From Wuchereria bancrofti (taxonomy: Eukaryota; Nematoda; Chromadorea; Rhabditida; Onchocercidae): a DNA stretch of 64,000 nucleotides. The notes beneath the pieces are model-generated. The model worked only from the letters and a program-made list of their open reading frames with translations, ran no database searches and was not told the origin of the DNA. Shown here piece after piece: positions 23,399 through 34,931 of this stretch. The stretch lies in assembly GCA_005281725.1 (NCBI GenBank), contig SSBO01000012.1:8162866-8226865 (forward strand), in the 5' to 3' direction. Position 1 is the first letter of the stretch; every line of letters begins with the position of its first letter. The translations under genes and the position numbers were made by a program.

Positions 23399-26300
23399 AT
23401 GAGATTGTCTAGTGAATTGCTACTAGTTGCTTGCCACTTTGCCATGCGAAGTGTTGTGGCATCGATGTATAGAAGTTGTCGAGTAGTGAGGTGGCACCGC
23501 CTGAGGAGGTGGGAGAGAAGTGTGACCTAAGCTGATCAACAATCTGCGCTGCTACTACCATAGCTATTGCACTCCTTCACAAACCCTTCTATTCTTCTTG
23601 TCTTACTTGTCTACCAATAATGCATCACACCATTTATTTATTCATACTTTCGCAACTTATTACAGATGCTGTTATATGTACATCCGAAGAACCTGAGGTA
23701 TTTCTCTTTTAAGAAGTTTCAAATCCTCTCTTTATCACTTCTAACATATCACAGTTTTTGCTTATCAAACTTTTACAACAAACTTTCTAATTCTTTCAAA
23801 TTATTAAAAACGTTCTCCTTTCTCGAACTTAAATGTAAACAAACTTCTATATCTTCAAAAATTTAACTGATTTTGGAAATCTTTTTCATAAAAAAAATTA
23901 GCAGAATAAAATTTGACTTTTTTAGGTAACTTTCGAACAGTTGTACAAATATGGCAAAAATGAATATACGAACGGTAACTGGAATGATTGTATTGCATTT
24001 TTTCTTCGGTCAATCGAAGATTTCGATTATTTTATTGACGAAAATGTGTGGTGTCGTGAGAAGTGTGCACGACAGCATAAAATAAACAGGCAGACAGGTT
24101 CGTTTATTTTATCTAATATTTCTGCCCGGTTTACTTCCAACAAGAATATTTGTTCAAAAAATTGATCTCATTCCCACTGCAAACGTGTAAGTAAAAAATA
24201 TCGACGATGATTTATGTCTAGAAACGATTAAGCTTCTACAAATGATTAAGCTTATCGTTTAGCATCGATCCTGACAGATTCTGTTTTTTTTATCTTTTTA
24301 TTCTTAATGTTTTTTTGCAGATTATCTCGTGTATAATTTGTCGATATGTATGACTTTTGTTTGTCTTTAAAATTTATAGAATTGAAAGATGCGGGAGAAG
24401 ATATTGCTGAGATAGTAATGATGTACACAAATGCACAACATGCATTGTGCTTATTCCGATGTAAAAATGACCGGTTAACATCGATGAGACCACCAGTAAA
24501 TGATCCTGATGTTTTAGAGGAATTCCAGGCACGAAAACCATATCAATATCTACAGATTTGCTACTGGAAAGTATAATTTAACAACTGTCTGACAGACAAT
24601 TGTAAAATAATTTCTTTGACGTGTTTTTTTTTAAAGATTTTTTGATACATGTAAAATATAATATAATTTTAGTTCAAAATTTTTGGCTGTAATATAATTT
24701 TTGGCCCAAAAGTAAGCCAATTATTTCAGCAAAAAGATTTGGCGTCAGCAGTAAGAAGTGCCTATACATATTTGGTAGCAAATCCGAAAGACCAGGAAAC
24801 GCTGGATAATTTAGCATTTTACATGGAACAAAATGGGTATAATGAAGATATGCTTATTGATGCTCGACAAATGAAATATGAGGTGAATGAATATCATGCT
24901 TTTGGATAACTGATAAATGAGATGAATGGAACAAAGTTAAAGAAATTCTAGCTTCACGTTTTGATAAAGAATCCATTGGAAAATTTCTTTCTTTGAGATG
25001 AGACTTCTCCGTTCTACGTATAAATCGCATACCATATGAATGCGTATAACTTTATGTATTTATATGAATGCATGCATGTCACTCTCTACTTATGTCGTCT
25101 GATATACAAAATGTAATCAAAAATACGTTTACCAAGCGAACTTTACAGTTACCATTTACAATCTAACAAAATTAGATTATTTCTGAATCTAGGCAAGTTA
25201 TATACGAGGTGTCAAAGCGTATAACGATGAAGAATGGCAGTTGTGTGTTAATGAATTTGAAACTTCAGTGAAACAGTTTTTTGACGAGGAGCAAAAATGT
25301 CGACATATTTGCGAAGATAAATTAAACTGGGAAGCGTTTGATAGTGCAAATCCGGAAATAACTATTATTGTTACAAGTTTGTATTAACTACATTATTCGC
25401 ACACTGGATTCCTCGAATATCTTACAAAAATTTCATATGTTTATGCTGAGGCATTTGTTCCAGGTATATATTTGTCTGTGCTACGATGTAAACATGACTG
25501 TGTTAAGAAGCTGTCACGGGTAAATGGTCATGATATCGGGTTCATTCTTCCAACATACTTCGAATATCTCCATGTTTGCTACTACAAGTGTTAGTTTACT
25601 CATAAAACAAGGAAGGAAAACATGATATTGGCACTGTTTACTGGCATTTTCTAATCATTGTTATCACCTGAAATCACTTGATTCAACCACCATACCATTC
25701 CCTTTAATCCACTGACTTGGATTGTTTTCTGTTCAAACCATAGGAGGCTAGTAAGAAGAAATATTTTCTCGGTTTGCTTGAATTCTCCGAAGTGATGCTC
25801 AAGTAATAACAAAGTCGATTGCAATAATGATTTAATAGCACGAACTTAAATGTGACAAAAACAACAACCCAAATGAAACAACGAATCAAAGAAGGTTTTT
25901 TGTGATGTTAGTATTTTTAGCAGATTTAAAGGAAATGTCAAATCGGGAATCATTATACTCTGGATTTTTTAGATCAAAAGATACGATCATTCAACAATTT
26001 CTGAAAATTTTCAGTGAACCGCGGAAGAGATGTATGCGAAGCCGTTGCGAATAGTATTTTGCTGAATCCTAGCAATCCAGTTATGCGACGCAACAGACTC
26101 TTCTATTCAAAAACATACAGGAGTGACGATCTTTTCAAACCTTCTGATGTAGGTTTGAAAAGGATCACATAAGATTTCTCTTCTGTTAATGATGGGATTT
26201 GTTTCGTTAAAAAGTCCATTGAGATTATCACGTGCACACATAAAGATCAACGAATACACATTTTTGTTATGGTTATGTATAATTGCAGGAAATTATCGAA

Positions 26301-27344
26301 TTCCATAAGCGGTATGCAATTGAACGGCTCTTCTTGGAGTTCGTCGATGAACGTTTCAAATTCGAAAATAATGAGGTATGGATTATCGTGGATATTTTGC
26401 TCCTTCTGTCGTGAATTTGAAGTAACTTTTTGGTCAGAAGGGTAGATGATTTAGGTTAGTTAAGTTCACTTGACTTACTCTAAGTTTGTAGAACTTGAAT
26501 TGAACCCTTTAATTCTTGTCTGCGAGCAAGATCGACCCAGATATCGTTTATTTTCTTTTTAAATATGAATCGATACAATATACAATCGAATAAACAGCGA
26601 AACAGCGAAAGAATAAATGGTAATGTTGAGTAGGAGGATGAGAAGACTGCCATCGATCGTTTCTTTTTTATTAACTAATCAGAGAAGATTTATAAAGATG
26701 TAGGAAGTGGGCTGCAGATGTACATTTACTATTTGAGGTTTAGATAAGGATTCATTGTTTCGAAAACATGGGATATAACAAAGGAATAACGAATTGTTTA
26801 TAGTGATTCGTTAGCATTACTCGAAACACTCAGTGTGTAATAAATATTTTTTCGGTTTTCCGACATCTTCATTAAGATCACTAAGTGATATTAAAAAATA
26901 TGAAACGACCCTATAGATAGCTTTATTGTTGCTATTAATATCAATGCAAAACATAATGTGCATGATGATAATTTGTAGTTACCCGCAGAAATAGTAGACG
27001 ATCGTCTTCCACTGGATACAACCGTACCGATAAACGATGATTTCGATTATTCCGCCATCGAAAAAGACTTGCTTAGTGAAGGAGAGTGCTCGACACTAGC
27101 TATAGCGGCTATATTCGAGACAAAAACAACACAACAGAAGCAGTTATTAATTAGTTTGACTGATCGAGTGGCGTCACGGTATAGAACTCAAACTCTGTAC
27201 CATTCTCTCACTTGTTCTCCGGATACCAGTGCGCCGAAATGCCCTCATCATGCACTCATTGTGTCTATAGATCGTTCAAGTTGTGGTACATTTCTAACTG
27301 ATCCAGAAGCAAACTCCTGTGTACTTATTTTTTGCGTCGGCTAA
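23399..27344 (+). CDS. Leprecan/CRTAP/prolyl 3-hydroxylase family protein with degraded dioxygenase end
   Basis: Family members form the ER complex that 3-hydroxylates collagen prolines, or act as its non-catalytic helper (CRTAP). Model: 23399..23482 (signal-like [18 protein letters not shown], tentative), 23926..24097, 24380..24570, 24730..24882, 25193..25376, 25464..25589, 26015..26148, 26289..26375 and 26979..27344, in frame, 498 residues. Two leprecan repeats are clear. The first has [33 protein letters not shown] and [13 protein letters not shown]; the second has [37 protein letters not shown] and [10 protein letters not shown]. The end retains [11 protein letters not shown] and TDPEANSC, which align with the start of the P3H dioxygenase domain. 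The HxD iron ligand position reads SID, and the frame stops before the rest of the domain. It is therefore probably CRTAP-like and non-catalytic. Confidence 0.85.
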
Positions 27345-28390
27345 AAGATTTCAGTGACCACTTACATCTCTATTTTAATGACATGAATTTGAAAAGGGAC
27401 GTCTTTTTCACAATATAACTATCTAGTCTACAGAACTGCAAGATTCACAATGAGCAGCGACTCGAGCTATACAAATTTACTCTTTTCGTGTAATTTCACC
27501 ATCGTGTATCCTATCTAACGTAACAGCAAGATAAAGCTCAGCACTTCAAATTATCTTGCTTTATTAGGCGGTACTCGAAATCACTGACGGAGGTACACGG
27601 ATAGAGGATCATATGAGGCTTTTTGATATGAACAATTTCTAAGATTGTTAATTTCCGCTGATACTAGTTCTACTAGTATCAGATGCACCTGAGCTATACT
27701 GTACATAATTTCTGCGGTCATAAAATGAAACGTAGCGTAAAACCTTAGCAAATAAACTCCAAGACCAACACAGGTATATATACAAACATACTTCAAGTTT
27801 TAGGTTACAAACGCTCCCTTCTCCATCTTTCAAAAGACATGAAACCTTATATCCAAGTGTTTAAGCATAATCCTCTATGTAAATAGGCGATGATATTTTA
27901 TGATTATCTCCTATAACAAGAGACATAAGATGGGATTTTTTTTTTTAATCGTAATGCATGCCGTGTTTTAGTTATTAACAAAAGGGAAACCAGTACTCAG
28001 AATAAAAATAGGGGAAAAAATTAGTACCCCCACAACAGCATAATTGCAAAAAGTTACATCCCTCCAAAGTATTGCATATGCTCAGTATACTTATCAAGAG
28101 AATGCAACAGAAACGAATACGAAATATGTCCATAAATTTCCAAAAAACCAAAAAAAGAGTTGGCCAGTATTACTTTGGAAGGTTCCGTAAGATAATATAA
28201 AAACCTTCAAAAACAGATTTTGTAAAGTTAAAATGATTTCCTGAAACAATAGTCAGTAAATTTAGCACCATCTCTGACAATAATTTTAAATATTTCCTAA
28301 TCTGGAAGTAGATTTCTTGTGAGAAATTTGTTTTTGGCGCTAAATTTTCACAACTGTTTTTACAAAGCTCACAACTGCCAATAACACGAA
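27345..28390. other. Convergent intergenic interval with possible dioxygenase remnants
   Basis: This lies between the leprecan-like stop and the ferredoxin stop on the opposite strand. A short frame at 27353-27415 (DHLHLYFNDMNLKRDVFFTI) resembles the RDYSALLYMNDDFEGGEFIF stretch that follows TDPEANSC in active prolyl 3-hydroxylases. It lacks an in-phase splice connection, so it is treated as a remnant. The rest shows nothing recognisable. Confidence 0.4.
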
Positions 28391-29206
<816 letters not shown>

Positions 29207-31730
29207 ATTTCTTGAAAATTAGGTAGGTAGGTAAAAGAAAATATAGTTAACATGCTAAACATACATCTCTTGCAATAATAAACCTTTTGCTTAATACCTT
29301 TGGAAGGATTTCAAATTTTCATCATTTTTAGAATTTTCATGTGACGAGATTATATGTACAAAAAAAAAAACTCATCCTCATTGTTTGTACAATTCTCGTG
29401 ATTAGTACATCAGTGAAAATTATTTCTGACTCATCTTAACTGGACTGACAACTAGCCGTATAATATAATAATATAAACTAACAAATTGCGAATTGTAGAT
29501 AAAGTCGAGTCTTTCCACTTCAATATTCAGCTAATATCCATTATTTTCGTCACATCAAGCTCACGTTAACTGAACAATAGCCACTACCTAAGGATATATT
29601 TCAAAACTTAAACTGTAAACTTGCATATTTGGTTAAAATTTCAGGCATAACATTTGAAAACGTATTATATACCACACATACATCATGGAAGAATCATTAA
29701 TGGCTTCCGTTACTGATTCTCTTTAATGCCACGAGTTCAACTACACCATATCATATAAAATTTGATACGTCAAAGAAACTTCAGATTAATGAACAATTAC
29801 TGTTAATTGTTCAAGATATCTGTGGTACTGACTCGGTTAATCGTAAAGTAACTTGAACGCTTTTTCTGGTTACAATCACTCCAAATTTCGAGGAGTTAAT
29901 TAAGTTTCAGAAAAACTGTTCTGTCAATCCTGGAAACTTACCTACCTCATTTAATTCGAACTGCAAGGACGCCGACACACAAGCATACAATCCCACAAAG
30001 TACAAACACACTTCCCAAAAGAAATCACAAAACAAATGCGTAAATGGCCTACAATGCAATCCCTTTGTCTCAACGCACTTCTTGTTGTGTCTTCCTTAGT
30101 GGTCTGTAATTGTTTCCGCATTGTAGTACGGAAAAATTGCCTCCCTGGATGGTTTCTGTTAATTTAACCCTTCGTAGTATGTTGTTCTTTACCTATGAAT
30201 TAAGCAGTTCACCATTAGTTACCCACTATTACCCATTCACATCCCAGTAAATATCCCCTTTACTTCCAGGACAAAAAACTATGAACATGCTGCATTGCAT
30301 TCTCCTGAGGAGCTCAGCTTTGTCGTCATAAATGTTAACTGTAATGGAGAAAAGAAAATTACCTAATAGTTTCTATAAGTTTCATCCTAAGATTGTGATA
30401 TTTTAAACACGAATTTCGAAACATCAATTTCTTTGCGATTCTTAAGATGATAACAATCACAGAGAATATTGGTACTATAAGTGTTGGATATCAGAATAGC
30501 CTTGGCGTTCTTTTGAGTATATATTGATTTGGTCGATTTCGTAATTTTGTTTTAATTCTTGTCTTTAAATATCGATTTTGCTGTCTTTCTCGCCTTTGGA
30601 TTTTTTCCTCTTATTTTTTCAAAAGTTAATTTCAGAAAATTCAGAACTCTCCTTTTCTTCTCGAAAAAAGAAGTGTGACGATAAAAGTAATGTGGAAATC
30701 ATAGCTGACTTTTTCATGCTATTATCAGTTTAAATAAAATAAAATTTTCTCTTAGTTGCTACCAATTACAATGGTATGATTTCTGCAGGATAATTGTCAT
30801 CTCGAAAAACCGACACCGTTTGATTACAATCGCCCAGCAGTACCTCCCAAGAGCCCTTATCCATTTATACCACTCTATACCTCCCCCACCCTCTTATTTG
30901 TGATAAATTGGCTATTTATCTTCCAACCTATGATAGTTTTGGTTTTTAACGGTCATGGGATGGTCTTTGGTTTTCCTACATGTTACATTTAGTGGAGTGC
31001 GGGGCAGGTGAGTGGTTCTATAGTTCGGAAATTTCTTCGGTCCTACTACTTTCTCATAGATAAGTATATAAGTAAAGATTGTTTACGTAGGCAAAGTCTG
31101 ATATATTGACATCCTCCGCGCTCACATCACTGTATATTACTTCCACCGCATGTTGACGTCAGTTACAATATCACTAGCTAGTCTCTGTCTGGATGAGTAA
31201 CTCTCTGTCCTTTGACCTTTCTTGCGAATTTCATAAGAGCGTATAAAGGTAAATAAACACATTGTAGATGTGGCAGCTTTGTACGACGCTCTTTGCGATT
31301 TGGTTCCAATATTGCATTGCTTATGATACTGTTGTTCTCTCAACTCTGAACTTGAAGTAAGTTTTGATCATCAGTACTTCTCGACATTTCTTGTTATTCA
31401 GTATAACTTTTGCTTCCTTCTTCCCAAGATTTCAGATGTTAGAAATAGTTATTAAATTATTTGACTCCATGGTCTCCAACGTATGATATTATCCCTCGGG
31501 TATAACTTGTCGGGGATCAGAGCGCGCAACTTTGAGTGAAGGTGCAGGGGCAGGGTTTAGTTATTTTACATAATGAGAAGTCCAGTATGTGTCCCGTCTT
31601 TATCTTAACATCACCTAATCATCGCATTTCTTGTGCGTGACGAGTGTTGCGTCGGATTCAGTGACAAAGGTAAGTCACAATTTTTCCATAATGTAATAAA
31701 TGGTAAGACTTCACGTTTCATTTCAGAAAA
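29207..31730. other. Divergent intergenic interval upstream of ferredoxin and Ac45 genes
   Basis: This should hold the promoters of both flanking genes. A CAG|gtaagt-like donor at about 31670 (GACAAAG|gtaagt) faces the 3' splice site at 31725-31726, so a 5' untranslated exon of the Ac45 gene probably ends there; its frame has an in-frame TAA and no ATG. A Pro-rich open frame at 30790-30996 is noted separately. Otherwise nothing was recognised. Confidence 0.5.
31720..31730 (+). promoter_or_regulatory. 3' splice site directly before the Ac45 start codon
   Basis: The sequence catttcag|aaaaATG places a strong nematode acceptor 4 bp upstream of the start codon at 31731. It can join a cis 5'UTR exon ending near 31670 or accept a spliced leader. 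This arrangement supports the chosen start. Confidence 0.55.
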
Positions 31731-34700
31731 ATGGCAGTAGAAGACCTGGCAGCATCCTCAAAAATACTAGCTATTGGTGTTAAGGATTTCTCATTACCAA
31801 ACTTTGGCGTATATGCACAAGCCTATACTGGCGAAAACTCTGATTCTCCGTTTTCATCATTAATGCGAATCTTCCCGTATCAAAAGGCACTTTCAATGGT
31901 GAATCCATTAATGGTGAGTTTTGCCTTTTTGTGAACAGGAAGCGATAAAGAGGAACTTCGGGATGAAAGATTAGTATTCAGTGGATGGATTGAGTGTCAT
32001 TCTTTATACTGATGTAAGGAATGTAATTCCACATAACTTTCGAGATTTTCACTTATATTATGCAAAGAAATCCTTGCATTTTATCTACAGATGAATTTAT
32101 TACCTTTTATGGGTCGACCGTTTATTCTTATCACTGTTTTCCGAAAGTAATTTTTTTAGGTGACTTCAAATGATGGTGATGCTTATAGATCAACTACTGG
32201 TGTAGATTACACTCAAAAAGATTTGCACAGCCTTTTAACATCTGATAGAAATTTTGAAGGCTATGGGACAGTTATCATTTCTTCTCAGGATGCTTTCGAG
32301 AAAGAACTGGTTTGTTTTTTGATTCGTTGCGCAGTATATGGTAGATTCATTGTATTATCTTATTTTTCACACGTAATCTTTGTAGGTTCGTCGTAAGCGT
32401 GTTTCCTCCAATGTTAGTTTTGATGACGAGCCATCATCTCATGCAGTTTCGAGAATGGGTAGTCGACAGCGGTTATCTGCTTCAGATCGTCATGTAATTT
32501 TTTCCTTATCGTAACAAATTTGTTATTTAAGAATCTATCAATAGTGGTAACATTTCTCAGGCAGAACACATGGTCTTACCGAAATAGGTTTTTTCTTTTT
32601 TTTTGAAATCATAATGCAGCGATAAGAGATTGCAGTGTCAGGTTGTATGCGTTATTTTCTAAGTTGATTAGATATGAGATCTGCTGTCACTTCTAATCGG
32701 GTGATAATATCATTTTAGTCAATATATTATCTGTTTCCTTTTGCCTACATATGTGTGGTCATGATTTACATCATGTTAGAACCTCTTTAAAGTCCGGGCG
32801 ATTTGTAGGATAAACGAATATAATAAAATTATTTTCTTCATGAAATCAGGAAAATATGTTACATGTGAAACTTAAGTAATAAATTCTTTTTTAAAGTCTA
32901 ACAAGGATTATACGCGCCGAAAATTAAGATGGCATGTTTACAAGGTTGTCTAATGTTCTTAAAGATTAGTGCAGTTTTTTTTTAGCAAAACAAGTTGTCG
33001 TACATATAACTACTTTGCTTGATTTCTTCGGTATTTTTACTTTACTGAACCGCTTTTAATTTTTGTTAAAAGAAAAGTTTAGTCGGAAAATGGTCATTTG
33101 TCCAAATTTCAATTTTATGGACGCTTTCAAAGTAGTTGTGCTGAGGGTTATTTGCTGAAGTATGCCTCACATGTACGACAGCTTACTGACTAATACTGCT
33201 GAACAGCACTTGTTGTCATCTGTCAATTACTTTTGCATATTTTACAGTCGTGGTAAATTGTGTCTTGCATGATTTGTTACAGTGAATTTTTGAATTAATA
33301 CTCTTACTCGCTTTATTATCTTATTTGTCATGCGTATTTTCCTTTATTCCTTTAAAAAAGATTTGTTGTTTCTTATTTTCAATCATTTACCGCATCATGG
33401 AAGTTCTTTTTGTTTATTATTTACAGTATTGTTTGCATGTTTGTTCCCTGAAACAGTTTTGAAATAATCACAGTTTTGTTTTCAGGATATGCCTGTGGTG
33501 CTACCTCCTCCTAATCCATCGCAAAAAACAGCATGCCTGCTGTACATGGAGGCCTTCGATATTATTATTCCGAACTCACGTTTATTAACTGTTGGAAGTG
33601 AAGGCAAAAATAAGTATTCATCTGAGCCGGACCATTATAAATGTAATGTGAGCAGCATTCAAGGTGGTGCAAGGTTAGCAGTATAATTTTCCTGTCTTTT
33701 TATTTTTTAATATATTTCTTAAAAATCGTTTTTAGTTTTATGTTTATGTTTTACTAAGTTTCGAGTTTTTGTTATTACAAATAAGAAAGTATTTGCTAGA
33801 TCGATTTTTATTTGTAACAAGTTCACAGTGATGATAAATTGAAGTTGCGAATGCATGCATACTTTACAAATCTTTAAAGTAGTGCTAATATCGTCAACAA
33901 CTTAATGCAAATTTTTGTTATTACAGTTTCATAATTGATGTCGAAGTTGGGGAAAACATAGAAGACGCCGAAAAAGAATTTTCTTTGACGAGTGGAACTA
34001 TGATAACTTTTCAGTAAGAAACATTTTCAACCAGCCACTCAGTTATATATCAGTTTTGAACTTTTAATTCATAATTTTCAGGTTGGATTTCGTACGAAGT
34101 CGGAATGGCTACTGGTATTTAGATGGTACCACGTTAAAGAATAATTTCAAAATTACTGCTCTGCGCGGCGAAGTTAGCTTTTCATATTTTCTTTTTATGC
34201 ATGAAATACTTTATTTTCTTTTTATGCATGAAATACCAATACTTTAAAAAGTATTGGTAGTGTTGGTGTATTATGGTTTAGCATATAAAGTACTGGTCAT
34301 TTTTTTGTATTATGGTTTAGCATCCGAAGTACTGGTCATTTTTTGCATTCTCATGGTCATGGGCAGGGCATTGTTACCGTTGATAATCGTTGTTTTTTTG
34401 ATGGACAGTGTTTATATTACAATTGTCATTTAGCAAGACTTAACTGTGAGTAGTGGTACTGCTACAAATCAAGTAGATGTTGGAGCTGTGTTTAACTGGA
34501 ATTTCGCTTGTTTTCAAACGAATGCAGCAATTTTCAAAGTATTAGATGGTAAATATTCAAATATTGGAATTGCACTACGGAATTTTGAGGTAACTATAAA
34601 ATTTCCTGCAGCCATTTTTCTCGATATTTATATGTTCCTTTTAAAACGACCTTTATGAAAGCACATGGGAAAAGGGAAGCAGGAGTGAATTCAAATAAAG

Positions 34701-34931
34701 TTAAAACCATTTCAGGTGGCTTTGGAACTTGCAGGTGATAAGACACGTTTCGGGTACCGTACATCAGATTGTGTTGGAACATTTAGTGCTGGCAGTTGGA
34801 TGGGTATTATCATTTCTGTTGTATTTATAAGCATTCTCTTGTTCGGTTATCTGATGCTGCAGTCAATACAAACAATGGATCGGTTTGATGACTTGAAACA
34901 AAAACAGATCGTAATTAATTTCAAAGAATAA
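31731..34931 (+). CDS. vha-19: V-ATPase accessory subunit S1 (Ac45/ATP6AP1; VHA-19 type)
   Basis: Type I membrane glycoprotein of the V-ATPase Vo sector, needed for pump assembly and trafficking. Exons 31731..31913, 32160..32309, 32386..32493, 33486..33673, 33927..34013, 34082..34172, 34434..34589 and 34716..34931 join in frame to 392 residues. The last exon gives the diagnostic Ac45 end: a membrane segment at about residues 350-369 (WMGIIISVVFISILLFGYLM) followed by LQSIQTMDRFDDLKQKQIVI as the cytoplasmic tail. A furin-type site, VRRKR, sits at 112-116, as expected for a proteolytically processed Ac45. The luminal blocks YWYLDGTTLKNNF and FNWNFACFQT fit the family's beta domain. The predicted N-terminus has no signal peptide, which a type I protein should have, so a 5' coding exon may be missing. 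AATAAA overlaps the stop codon. Confidence 0.9.
34186..34344. repeat. Two adjacent tandem duplications in an Ac45 intron
   Basis: The intron between exons 6 and 7 holds two exact copies of a 24 bp unit (34186-34209, 34213-34236; attttctttttatgcatgaa then atac). A near-perfect palindrome follows (ccaatacttt...aaagtattgg, 34236-34257). Two copies of a 38-39 bp unit then occur (34268-34306, 34307-34344; starting gtattatggtttagcat and containing agtactggtcattttt). They look like local replication-slippage products. Confidence 0.85.
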
